A stretch of DNA of 41,734 bases from Gnetum montanum (lineage: Eukaryota > Streptophyta > Gnetopsida > Gnetales > Gnetaceae), in NCBI GenBank assembly GCA_015680685.1, contig MNCI01030945.1:578277-620010 (forward strand), in the 5' to 3' direction. Numbering within the stretch: the first letter of the stretch is position 1; the number at the start of each line of letters is the position of its first letter. The translations under genes and the position numbers were made by a program. This document shows, in pieces, positions 20,203-30,026 of this stretch. The notes under the pieces are model-generated. The model was not told the DNA's origin. It did not search any database and saw only the letters and a list, made by a program, of their open reading frames with translations.

Positions 20203-23142
20203 ACGGTAAGAAATGATAGTGTGTTCCTAGTAAAGAAATGGTATCGAAGCCTATCCCGATGTATCAGTGTTTACCAAATATGATAATCTGTTCAATGATG
20301 ATCTTCTACCACCATCTCTTTCACAACAATGTTCAAACCATAGATGCACCTATGATCCCGACTGGCCACACTGGCATCTAATAGATGACACTATCTGGTT
20401 CACTCCAGAATGGAGAGGAGATCGCATGAAGGCTAACTGCTACGCTGCTCTTGCTGAAATCTTGTTAGATAAGTATCGAGAATATTTTGTTCCTAATTGC
20501 TTTGCTGCTATTTACTGGCAAGTTCTGAGGACTCCTATCCCATAACGCATTCAATATTTTTCTAAATATTATTGGACAATGGGCACATGTTTTGCTTCGC
20601 AACCTAATCTTGGTCTTTTGGTAAAAGATGATACTATCCCAAAACCCCAAAAGCCACTGTTTCGTTGTAAATCTGTTCTGACTATCTGTCCAGAACCAAA
20701 TGAACCCTTAGTGCCATGCCCTGTACAATGTCCACCTGATTCTGTCATGTTTGAAATTAGTAGTTTAGACTCTGATGAAGAAGTACCTGAAATACCCTTC
20801 ACCCAAGTTGAAGCTTATGATAAATTTGGCCGTTGTTATCTTTATCCTCCTGACTATCCTACGATGTCTATCTTTACCCCACTAGTCCCTGAATCTAATC
20901 TAGATCTTGGTCCGTTCGAAGAAGAAGATCAGCGCTTGCTTGAAATGGCTATAGAAACTCAGTCCAGAATCTTCAATGATGTAAGCCAACCAGTTTATGA
21001 TGAAGAATTAGAAGCTCAAATTCAGGCGATTGAGAATCAGAGGTTTCGAGAACAACTCCTACAGATGATCGCTCAACAGCAATTTGAAGATAATTTTCAT
21101 GAAATTCAGATGTATTATGAGGAAGCAGAGGGTTATGAGGTACAAGCTGAAAATGATATAGATGTAGATCCTATAAATCCTGTAAATTCTGATGAAGATA
21201 ATGAAGCTTTCTTGCAGTATTTGAATGAGCCTATTTATGATAGTAATATGCCAAGAATTAATATGTTCCGATCTAACACGACGGAGGTTGAGGAAGTAAA
21301 AGATGGTCAAGAACTATCTTCAGCACAAAAGGAGATTCTGCTGTTCGCAAAAGCTATGAAAAAGAGAAAGTCTTTCATTACTGATAGACAAGTTATTGGT
21401 GATGGGATTAATCAAGGTCCAGAAATTGCATGGGAAAAGGCAAAGATTTGCCAATTTCAAGAATTATTACCCGGATCAGTTTATGCTGCCGTTGCTGCTC
21501 AAGGAACTTTTCAACTCTCTAACACTATTTTAATGAATCATAAGTTGAAATGGGGAGTTCAGTTTCCTAAAGGAAGTCAAAATCTGTTGCAATGTGGAAG
21601 GAGCATAAATGTACCAGGTTATTGCAATTCTTTTCCTCAAATTCAGCATTTACTACAAGATCAGGAATTCAAGACCTATGAAAAGCCCAAAATGAGATGG
21701 AGTCAATATCCAATCCAGCAATTTGGTCGATCAGCAGTGATCACACTAGAAGCTACTCCAGCAGTTTTGCCTCCTAGAAAACTTTCTGAAAAGGGAAGTT
21801 CCTCAAAAGAAGAAGGCAATAGTTCTCCAAATTTTGATACTAGAGGTACACTTTTTATGTTTCAACATCACATTAATCTCTTTCAAAATACATCTTACAA
21901 GCAATATGGCGATCGAAGGTTACTTAGTGGTGGAAGATGGCCACCATTAGCTGCATACAGTACAACTGCTTCTAGACAAGATCCTCCTCAAACTAGAGCT
22001 GATTGTAGTTATTTATTAGAACATTCTCTAAATAGCACTACTGACCAGCAAGGTGAAACAAGACAGTTAAATTATTTAGTTCATTGGACATCTTATGCTG
22101 CTCAACATTTTCAGAATATCGAAGATAAAGTAGATGATCTTGAAGATAAGGTTGATAGAGCTAATGATAGTGTTGCTCAATTATCCAAAGAAATGAATGA
22201 ACATCTTATAGCATGCGAGGAGATTACAAAGCAAAGGTTGGAACAAAAGCAAAAGAAGGTTCAATTTCAAGAACAGCAAAAGGATCAGACAATCAAGTTT
22301 CATGAGATCTTCACTTTAGAAAATCAGTTACGATTGCCTGCTCCAGAAAAGGAAGTTCCAAAAATAGAACCAGCAAGAACAACAGTGCAAGTTGATGTTC
22401 GAGATAAAATTCTCCTAGACAAAATAAAAGAGCTCATGGCTGAAAAGAAAGGAAAGCAACCTCAAACACCAGCTCCATCAGCACCTCCTGAAGAAGAAAC
22501 AAAAGAAGAGCGTGACAAAGAATCAAAAAACTCAGAATGTCAAAGAACCATGATGGCCTGGCGACAGCCCACAAGACCATGGCAAGGACCTCCTACACAA
22601 CCACCTCCAGCTTTCACCGCCTTTCAACAATGGCCTAATGCATCAATTCCAGTTATCGACATCGACTATCTACCTCCAAAAGAAGTCCTACATGCTTTAA
22701 GGTTATGGATAGATCAGTTACGGGTCACAATGCATATTCTAGGAATCGATGAAAGAACAATCATCATCGGTGCATTTACTAGAGCTGCTTGTAAAATTAG
22801 GCATTGGTGGAAGAGTGCTACTACAGAACAATAAGAACAAGTGATTCAAACAGGTCTGCATGGTGTATTTATAACATTAGTTACTGAATTTACTATTGAT
22901 CTCTCATGAAAATTAAGATTTAAAGATAAGTTGTTATTAAGTCAGAGAAAGTTGACAGATTTAAGATATTTTAAGCAATTTAGTGCTGAGTATGGAAATG
23001 AAGTATATAGACTAGCCTTACATAGAGATCAGATGATAAATTATTTATATCTTGGAAGCCTACCAGCAAAACTAGGTTAAATGGTGCTTTATAAAGCTCT
23101 AGAAAAGGACATCGATAAACACTTAGCTTTGACAATTGCCCC
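20203..23142 (+). mobile_element. Foreign segment inside element C: possible endogenous pararetrovirus (caulimovirid-like) fragment
   Basis: About 2.94 kb in plus orientation replaces 1.8 kb of the antisense element C. One frame (frame of 20234) stays open across nearly the whole segment, about 950 codons, broken only by four in-frame stops: TAA 20543, TAA 22832, TGA 22907 and TAA 23078. No frameshift is needed. The layout is acidic N-terminal region, central globular part, coiled coil, Lys/Glu/Pro-rich linker, then a capsid/gag-like domain. This fits the N-terminal half of a caulimovirid polyprotein. No LTR, RT or zinc knuckle is present, so the fragment is truncated on both sides. Fragmentary, LTR-less integration is typical of endogenous caulimovirids. 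An unrecognised retroelement gag is the alternative. Confidence 0.5.
20579..22834 (+). CDS. 751-codon open frame, capsid-polyprotein-like (caulimovirid-like), pseudogene fragment
   Basis: This is the longest open frame in the window. Residues 1-60 are Cys/Pro-rich. About 50-230 are strongly acidic (SLDSDEEVPE, FEEEDQRLLEMAIE). About 250-400 form a globular part (AKAMKKRKSFITDRQVIGDG; GSVYAAVAAQGTFQLSNT). About 510-580 form a coiled coil (NIEDKVDDLEDKVDRANDSV). About 600-670 are a charged, Pro-rich linker. The last 70 residues (EVLHALRLWIDQL, TRAACKIRHWWKS) look like the start of a gag/capsid helical domain. Codons before the ATG continue in frame up to a TAA at 20543, and codons after the final TAA continue the same domain, so both ends are premature. 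I do not recognise the central part. It might be a movement-protein region, but I see no diagnostic motif. Confidence 0.55.
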   Translation: MGTCFASQPNLGLLVKDDTIPKPQKPLFRCKSVLTICPEPNEPLVPCPVQCPPDSVMFEISSLDSDEEVPEIPFTQVEAYDKFGRCYLYPPDYPTMSIFTPLVPESNLDLGPFEEEDQRLLEMAIETQSRIFNDVSQPVYDEELEAQIQAIENQRFREQLLQMIAQQQFEDNFHEIQMYYEEAEGYEVQAENDIDVDPINPVNSDEDNEAFLQYLNEPIYDSNMPRINMFRSNTTEVEEVKDGQELSSAQKEILLFAKAMKKRKSFITDRQVIGDGINQGPEIAWEKAKICQFQELLPGSVYAAVAAQGTFQLSNTILMNHKLKWGVQFPKGSQNLLQCGRSINVPGYCNSFPQIQHLLQDQEFKTYEKPKMRWSQYPIQQFGRSAVITLEATPAVLPPRKLSEKGSSSKEEGNSSPNFDTRGTLFMFQHHINLFQNTSYKQYGDRRLLSGGRWPPLAAYSTTASRQDPPQTRADCSYLLEHSLNSTTDQQGETRQLNYLVHWTSYAAQHFQNIEDKVDDLEDKVDRANDSVAQLSKEMNEHLIACEEITKQRLEQKQKKVQFQEQQKDQTIKFHEIFTLENQLRLPAPEKEVPKIEPARTTVQVDVRDKILLDKIKELMAEKKGKQPQTPAPSAPPEEETKEERDKESKNSECQRTMMAWRQPTRPWQGPPTQPPPAFTAFQQWPNASIPVIDIDYLPPKEVLHALRLWIDQLRVTMHILGIDERTIIIGAFTRAACKIRHWWKSATTEQ

Positions 23143-24542
23143 TAGGCATAGACATTAAGGGTTGTCCTTGTTTCTAATCGAAGCTCATCTATAATGTGGC
23201 AAAGTTGATCTAGTTGAGAATAATCATGGTAAGGACTATTGTGCATCAAGGAGTAGTATTTGCCGATGGCGGCATCTAAGGGCTCATGTGTTCCTTGCTT
23301 CCATCATTGGATTTTCCTTCTTAGGTTGGACACTTTGGGGTATGTTTGATATTTATCATTGAATAACTCAAGCATGGTACTCCATTGTTTGATAGATTCC
23401 AGCTCTAAAGATTGGTACTTGTTCTCTGTTTCTTTGATGAGTTTCCTAGGGAACAACTTAAGTTTTTGCCACTCATTCTCTATGTTCTGCAAGGCACATG
23501 CATCTTGGAAAGCTTGGAGATTATTCTGCAGATTAGAGTTATATCCTCCTTCAAATCGAGAAATATTATTCATGTTTAATCTTTTGATTCGACTATCCTT
23601 CACATGCTTCGTTGAAATTCATATTTCCTCTGCGATATTAAGCATACTTCGAGTAGCAAGTAGAGGCTCATCAAGGCCTTGATCATGGTGCCTATGATGC
23701 CTTTTACTACCCCTTCATTCATGGAAATGTACCTCTCTTAAATGTCTACGCCCTTGATCTTGCCTTTCTCGACGATCATTTTGATCATTTTAGTCATTTT
23801 GGTCCTATCAGTTATTTTGGCCACCTCCATCATGGTCTCACCTTCTGCTATTGTAATCAAAGCCAGAAGAAGAAAAAGAAGATGATGAAAGGGAAGAGGA
23901 AGGAGAACCAACACCATTATGGTGCCTACCACCACCTCTTTGACGATCGCAACCATGACCTTAAGCTTGCTTTTTGTCTGCATCCATGTCTTGACTTGTC
24001 CCTTCGGATCCTTCTTTATGATTGGATCCTTTGTTACCAGAACTAGGATTGTGAATTGTGGATTGCAAGTTCTGGTTTTGACCTCCATCATTGAAATTAA
24101 AGAGAGGAGTTTCATTGAATGAAAAACCCCCAGAGAAGGGTTCCCCACTAGCTTCTTGATACAACAGGAATGGAGAATTGTTAAATCCTTTTTCCTTCAA
24201 AAATTCATAGCTCTATTTTAACGATTGGTCCCATAGATGTTGTGCTTTAGTGGGATGATAATCCTTGGCATTAGTATCTTCAACAATATACTTCTTATGG
24301 TGGTCTTGGAGACCACATTAAGTAACCATTTGATAGAGCATTGCGGGAACAACTCGATTAGGCGACAACACCATGTTACCTTCCATCTCACGACATTGTA
24401 GCTATTCATCCTAGTGTAGAATGAAGGTGAAGTTTGGTACATACTCATCAGGATGAGTATATACAATTCAATATTGTTGAGGCACCAGCTGATAAGCTTT
24501 ATCAATCTTGGGCAGAGAATTGCTCCTGCGAGAAGAAGACAT
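23143..24542 (-). pseudogene. Element C gag (5' two-thirds)
   Basis: The minus-strand ATG at 24542 gives MSSSR.., aligned with B and D. The next block VYTHPDEYVPNFTFILH is shared by all three copies. The capsid-like core is at 23304-23603: MNNISRFEGGYNSN, ENEWQKLKLFP, WSTMLELFNDKY. A His/Ser-rich low-complexity zone lies at 23738-23960. Stops (for example after FILH, W/Q to stop type) and frame changes break it. The 3' part of gag and the protease are absent, replaced by the segment ending at about 23142. Confidence 0.83.
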
Positions 24543-24684
24543 TTTTTGTTAGTAAAATAAAAATCATAGTGTGCTTCTGAATATTTGTTGTAGTAATTGT
24601 AAGATAAGATATGACTCTAAGGTTTGTTGCAACAGGTTAAATACTTTTTACTAGGTCTTAGATAGTGCACGAAACAGCCAAAAG

Positions 24685-24703
24685 GCCCTCAATAATGACA
24701 CCA
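24685..24703 (-). other. Element C primer-binding site, decayed
   Basis: On the minus strand TGGTGTCATTATTGAGGGC starts one base from the LTR. It matches the tRNA-Asp complement at about 10 of 18 positions, and every mismatch is a C/T or G/A transition. The site is identified by position and by its cousin in B. Confidence 0.65.
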
Positions 24704-24704
24704 A

Positions 24705-25526
24705 TGATGAGTAGCTAGGTGACCCTACACCCAACCATATGAATCACTAAGGCGTTATATGTGATCCAGTCGAATTCTGTGGACCTATAGTTATCTAATT
24801 CACTAACTCTTCTAGGAAGTGAAATGGGCATTGAGAACGTTCGTTGTCTTCCCAACTACACTTGTGAAGCTCGAGGGTATGGTTTAAGTGTAATTGAGGT
24901 ATATGATCTTTTTATCGTTTTATGTTTTATAGATGTAATTGCCTACAACAGAATGAAGAGTAGAGTAACTAAAAATCTAACTTGTTTACTGCCTATCTAG
25001 CGTAACACAAGTGACCGCCCCACTTTCTTGGACACATCTTGAATACATATAGTATTGCTAGGCTACTAAACGTTAAGCATGCTGGGTTACCTAGTACTAT
25101 ATAAATGCTCAAAGTGGTCATGCTTGTGTTCATTAACTATTGGAAATAAATTGCTTAATTTAAATGCATTTAAGTAGAAAACATGAAAGTAAAGTGTGTT
25201 AAAAGAAATAGTAATCTATTCTCAGTGTTGCAAGGATTGTCAAAAGAGTTTATTTTATTTCTGTTACACTACTGTGCTCAAGTACATCAGTCTTCGAACA
25301 AAGAACTGTACACACTTAGACTTTTTCTACATGCACTTAGAAAATATTTTAACTTTGAGGAAAATAAACTGCAAGAGCTTCACTACTCTAGCTGAAAACT
25401 AATTTCAAAACTATCCAAAAACTGGAGCCCAAGCACTATATTTATAAGCCAGGATATATACCTCGACATTGTGTATGCGACGTTGCGGCCCCAACATCAT
25501 GGCCACTAGAAAACGGTTGTTCATCA
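24705..25526 (-). repeat. Element C 5' LTR (822 bp)
   Basis: Begins TGATGAGTAGC at 24705 and ends GTTCATCA at 25526, followed by GAAGG. The reverse strand has a TATA box CTTATAAATATA (complement at 25437-25448). It is clearly the partner of 14165-14972 (shared AACCATATGAATCACTAAGG, TTGTCTTCCCAACTACACTT). Confidence 0.87.
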
Positions 25527-25531
25527 GAAGG
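25527..25531. repeat. Target-site duplication of element C, right copy (GAAGG)
   Basis: GAAGG follows the LTR end at 25526; GATGG (14160-14164) precedes the other LTR. Four of five bases agree, so one mutation since insertion is assumed. Confidence 0.6.
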
Positions 25532-26747
25532 ATTGAAACTTTGCTCTAATAGGCCCCAAAAATATAATATTTTAATCGTATCAGTCTCATCAGCATCACA
25601 TATCATATTCCACTAGTCCACATCATACCATACATTGCATATATATTAATAAGCAATTCATAACCAAAACCGTACAATTTTGAGAAATATGCAAAATAAC
25701 ATATCCAAGCTCAATCTTTGAGTTATCCACCCCACATGCCCACATTGCATGATCATATACACTAATCTAGAACAAAAATACAGGGAAAACCCACCAATTC
25801 AAATTGTGGCGGTAGAAAGTTTGAAACAAGTAGAAATCTCAAAAAATCCAACAACTCCATTTGGCTCCAAACAAGTTCTATACCCACATAGATACAACCA
25901 TAGCAATCCCAAATCCAAGTTCAGAGTAAATAAAAACCATTCACAAAGCTCAGAATTCAAAAAAAATGTGAAACAGAAAAAGAGAGAGTAAAAACCATCC
26001 ACGACGCTCAGAATTTAGAAAAATGTGAAACAGAAAAAGAGAGAAGAAAACACAATTGCCAAAAATAGGCTTTTTATTCGTTTCTATTTTCCCCCAAAGC
26101 AAAAGAAAATAGACAAAACCCAATTTCTATTGGTGGCGGTTGCGTGTGTGGAGGGAGTAGTCTCTTTTTGATTTAAAACAAAAACAAAAGTTTATGCCTC
26201 ATGCATAAACGTTACTTTTATTCATTGGTTTTTTTTTTCTTTAAGTTATGCATGTCACGTGCAAACCTGCTTTGCTTGTATTTTCATAAGCATAGATATA
26301 AATATATATTTTAACTCATTTTTTAAACCCTCTTTATTTTCATAAGTTTCTATTTTCATATCCTCTACAACTAATGCCTTGAATTTCAATTATGCATAAC
26401 AAATATACTACACCTCTAAATCAAAATTTGTTTGAACCTACAAGACTTATATTAGATGCTCTACATAGTCACATGATAAAAGCACACCCAAGCCTCACAC
26501 AACATAGTGCTACAATTCAAACACATAAATACTAAAATTGCATATGAACCTTAAATGCATCAACTCAACATCACTGCCAACAACATCACATATTTAACAC
26601 ATCACATAGAGTTAGTGTATATAATAATGTTGGTTAAGTATGTAAAGACATCATAATCATAACATATAAAGTGCAATTACAATAAACGAAGTTAGTCACC
26701 AATAACCCACTAAGACAACACCCATAACGCCTAAATCGGAATCGTAC
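25527..26747. other. Intergenic, AT-rich; 59-bp tandem duplication
   Basis: No gene is supported. A 59-bp unit (AAAACCAT..CAGAATT..AATGTGAAACAGAAAAAGAG) starting at 25930 is repeated at 25989. A short T-rich and a purine-rich run flank it. The open frame at 25749-25991 is low-complexity Ser/Lys/Asn and covers the repeat. Confidence 0.5.
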
Positions 26748-26853
26748 AACTATACTTAATGTGTCTGAGCAGGATGTAACACCTATGAGGTGGTTTAATA
26801 CGACTATACTTAATGTGTCTGAGCAGGATGTAACACCTATCAGGTGGTTTAAT
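26748..26853. repeat. 53-bp tandem duplication upstream of F-box-like pseudogene
   Basis: ACTATACTTAATGTGTCTGA..CACCTATGAGGTGGTTTAAT starts at about 26750 and again at 26803, with one base changed (GAGG to CAGG). There are two copies only, nearly identical, so the event is recent. Confidence 0.85.
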
Positions 26854-26862
26854 TAGAAATTT

Positions 26863-27714
26863 TGATGGCATGCCAATTTTAGAAGAATGCTAGATTTAGC
26901 TGACTTTGTATCAGCCTCACCAAAGCTTAAAACACTTGTGAGCCATTACATTCGTGGATTCGATGTGTTTCCCTCCACAGCCCTAAAAATACATTCAGAA
27001 TCTATCAGAAAGTTAGAGATACAGGAAGGAAATTGGAAATATTACAATGAGCGTGACTATGCACGCTAGACAGGTAAATTTGAAATAGACGTAAAATGTC
27101 CAATGGTTAAGTCCCTGAAGCTTAAAATCAGCAGAAATACGATTACATCAATCCCAGCAGAAGTTGATGTTCCATGATCTGTGTTCATGGAGACCCATGG
27201 TGAGTTTCCTCGCCCAAAGCAAGTCGGGTCACTGAACATGGATCATCTGACACCACTTTCAGTTCTTGATGATAATAAAGGAAAGTTGAGTCCTGCAGAG
27301 GTTATGGGTGTTCTTCTGCCTTATCTCGAGTCAACATATGCTTCATTTAGCGGTATTTTGGTGGAGAATGTTCCAAGGGAACATGTAATGTTGGAAGAAC
27401 CTTATTTAAATATCAAGTACAGGTACAGGTACAGGAGATTGGAACTTAAGATCAGGGTTCTGAGACTCATGTTTCTTTGCTCCAGATGCTGCCTTCAATG
27501 CATGATTAGAATAGTTGGCTCTATTGTGAAATGTCTTCCTACTTTGGAGAAGCTTATCATTGGAGTTTCTCTTCAGCGCTTTGGGAAGCAGCCACGGATT
27601 GATAGAAATAAATCCCAGAAACTGATTGATGAAATCAGAAGGCGTCATCCAAATGTTTTGATAGAGCTGGATCTTGCATGGTTTAACTATAATTTGGATC
27701 TGCCTGCACTTTGA
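26863..27714 (+). pseudogene. F-box/FBD/LRR-like gene, 3' fragment, broken
   Basis: The frame reads LDLADFVSASPKLKTLVSHY, ALKIHSESIRKLEI, CPMVKSLKLKIS, then VKCLPTLEKLIIGV and a basic end DEIRRRHPNVLIELD. Leu-rich repeats followed by a C-terminal FBD-like block are typical of plant F-box/LRR proteins, which select substrates for SCF ubiquitin ligases. The F-box itself is not found upstream. In-frame stops at 27067-27069 and 27175-27177, and a frame change near 26893 (MPILEEC is in another frame), break it. A short CAGGTA repeat at 27420-27435 adds Tyr-Arg residues. Unlike the retroelements, the last 178 codons are open. Could also be an unannotated intron-containing gene, but no splice sites rescue the stops that I can see. 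Confidence 0.6.
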
Positions 27715-29764
27715 ACTCCAAGTGCATCATTGTTAGGTTATGTGTTTCAGTTCCTCTCAAATGTGGATGTTTTACAGTTTTAGACTATTGTAGTTCTTTT
27801 AAGAAACCTGGCTTTTGCATGGATGGTTTCCTTAAATTTGTGTCTTTCAGCACATTGAATGATCAGTGAAATGATCTTACTGTAGAAGATTCAGGTACCT
27901 GTGAATGCAAACATTCAGAAATTCATGTTCCCTTTTTAGAATCTAAATGTTTGAAAGTCTCTCCCTGACCAGTTTCCCACGTATACTGTTCGACATTAGT
28001 TCTCATGTGTTCATTAATTTTGATCTTTCTCCCTATTTAATCCGTGACGACAGTGTGTGTGGAGGAGACTTTGAGAGTCAGATTGATTCTTATTCCAGTT
28101 CTACCTGCATCCCTGAGGCAGACTTTTGCTTGCTTATTTGTTTATTTATTAATTTTGGCATTGACATGAATTAACTCACTAAAACCTTTCACAAGTAACT
28201 CAGGCAGCTTTGTATTATAGTACGTGACGGCATAACTCACCAAAAATGAGGTGTAATCATTGTGACTGTGTTACAAATTTACGGCTCAGAAGAGGTTATA
28301 TCAATATATACAGGAGTTGTGTAAGAATAAATGGCTTAAATGTGAATAGTTCAAATGCAAAACAATACGGCATCAAACAAGTTAATAATTAACTCTGAAA
28401 CAGGAAAATTGCAAAAGCTAGGGATGGTGTTACATTCCTGCTAACTATGCTTGACGGTAGTCTGGGAAATGCAATTTGATAGGAATTCTGTCGTGGGTAT
28501 TTTTTGAGAGAATCATTGCAAGATTTCGGTTTTTAACGCCTAGCCAGTTAATGAATATCACAATATTCTTTTTAAGGTCTTAAACTTTGAAGGATAGGAC
28601 TTCCAATTGGAAGCTATTCACTAATTTAGGAGTAGCCCTCATTAAAATGGATTGTAGAGGACCTCCTCCCTTCTAGCAGGATTTTTCTGTTTAAACTGTA
28701 TCCACATTCCTTGAAAATGTACGATAGTTGATTACAATATGTATTTTTATCGCACACACTCTCTCTGATGAAAAGAGGAACCCCCTAAATGGATTGTAGA
28801 GGACCTCCTCCCTTCTAGCAGGATTTTTCTGTTTAAACTGTATCCACATTCCTTGAAAATGTACGATAGTTGATTACAATATGTATTTTTATCGCACACA
28901 CTCTCTCTGATGAAATGTATTTTTATCGCACACACTCTCTCTGATGAAAAGAGGAACCCCCTTCTTCTGTAGGATCATCTTCTTCATTGATCTCTAAAAT
29001 CTCAATTTATTGGTTTTCAATTTCTCTAGGTTCGAAGTCTCAAGAAGTTGAATGCTATATTTCCAACTGCTGACTGCTGTACTTTCGTTCCACGTTCCAG
29101 AGATTATGTATGCCAGGACAGCATTTTAAATTTTACTTTTAGAAATGTATCAGGTTCTATCAATTTTTATCTTTAATCTGTACCACTATACTTAATGCTA
29201 TGTGTTTTAGAGCTTAAAGATAGAAATTGAGAGATCAGAAATAGAAGGTAAAAAAATTCATCTAGTAACTTGGGATAACTTGGGATATGGTTTCTTATTT
29301 ATGAGAATGTATTAGTACTTTAAAAAATTACATTATTCAAATACAACACTTTTGGTAAAGTTAGCTAGGTGAATTATGAATGAAAATGTTGTGTAAAGTG
29401 ATCAAGGTTAAATAATTGAACTATAGTGAAAATCTTCTAAAACTGCATATTATGAGTGCATTTGCAATGTGAGTAACACTTGAAATATATGCAAGGATGA
29501 AAAATCATTGAATGAAATCTTAAAAATTTATTGCATAAAATCTGAAGATGGTGACACTTGGTTATGAAAAATAAACTTTCTTTTACAGAAATTTTTAGTT
29601 AAAAGATGAATCTTTTACTTAAAAAAAGTGCTACTGATTTTTAAAATGTGTTTTTTTTAATTAATAAAAAAAAGACAAAATTTAACGCAAAGATGAATGA
29701 TGATCATTATATATAATTTCTGTAACTGTATCTTTTTACCCTACCATTGAATTCTACATATTAC
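27715..29764. other. Intergenic; tandem duplications, no gene
   Basis: A possible 3' trailer of the F-box-like pseudogene is at 27715-27900. The rest is AT-rich. The open frames at 27947-28174 and 28747-28935 show no motif, and the second lies in a duplicated block (28647-28960). Nothing else is supported. Confidence 0.5.
28647..28960. repeat. 142-bp tandem duplication with a 34-bp partial third copy
   Basis: ATGGATTGTAGAGGACCTCC starts at 28647 and again at 28789. The first 120 or so bases are identical. The end piece TGTATTTTTATCGCACACAC occurs a third time at 28916, 34 bp after its second copy. Near-perfect identity means either a recent slippage/duplication or an assembly repeat artefact like those at the N sites; no N is present here. 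Confidence 0.85.
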
Positions 29765-29925
29765 AGAGTTTGAAAAGCTACAGATTGGACAATTTCTCAC
29801 AACAGGTCGCAGAACACTTTTACCACAGGCAGAGTTTGGAAAGCTACAAATGAGAGAAGTTCTCACGAGTTTGGAAAGGTACAAATCAGAGAAGTTCTCA
29901 CAACAGGCAGCAGAACACCACTTAC
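29765..29925. repeat. Imperfect short repeats in the P450 3' flank
   Basis: GAGTTTGAAAAGCTACAGAT, GAGTTTGGAAAGCTACAAAT and GAGTTTGGAAAGGTACAAAT start at about 29766, 29832 and 29869. Each is followed by a TTCTCAC, and two also by an AACAGGYMGCAGAACAC block. The region lies just past the P450 stop codon and probably in its 3' untranslated region. Confidence 0.7.
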
Positions 29926-30026
29926 ATAGGCGCGAACACCGCAGCATTTTACAGGATCTTACAAAATTTTCAAGGCAGTTGATGGTGTTCCGAATCTGCT
30001 TATGTGATAAAATGTTATAGTATCTA

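Larger units (their letters stand above)
14165..25526 (-). mobile_element. Element C: Athila-like Ty3/gypsy element carrying a foreign 2.9-kb replacement
   Basis: A minus-strand element with LTRs 14165-14972 and 24705-25526, decayed primer site (24685-24703), gag (23143-24542), RT/RH (18401-20202) and integrase (17135-18400). Flanks are GATGG on the left and GAAGG on the right, a target duplication with one mismatch. Its protease and 3' gag (the counterpart of about 9101-10905 in B) are missing; 20203-23142, in opposite orientation, stands in their place. Its 3' non-coding region has an amplified 80-bp unit. It belongs to the same superfamily as B and D but differs in LTR sequence. All genes are broken. 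Confidence 0.88.

Noticed and set aside
20267-20545. Separate 92-codon gene before the 751-codon frame
   Set aside because: It is in the same frame and separated only by one TAA, and its first codon is GTG; better read as the N-terminal part of the same broken polyprotein.
21059-21310. 83-codon minus-strand open frame
   Set aside because: Antisense to the acidic part of the 751-codon frame; low-complexity Ile/Tyr.
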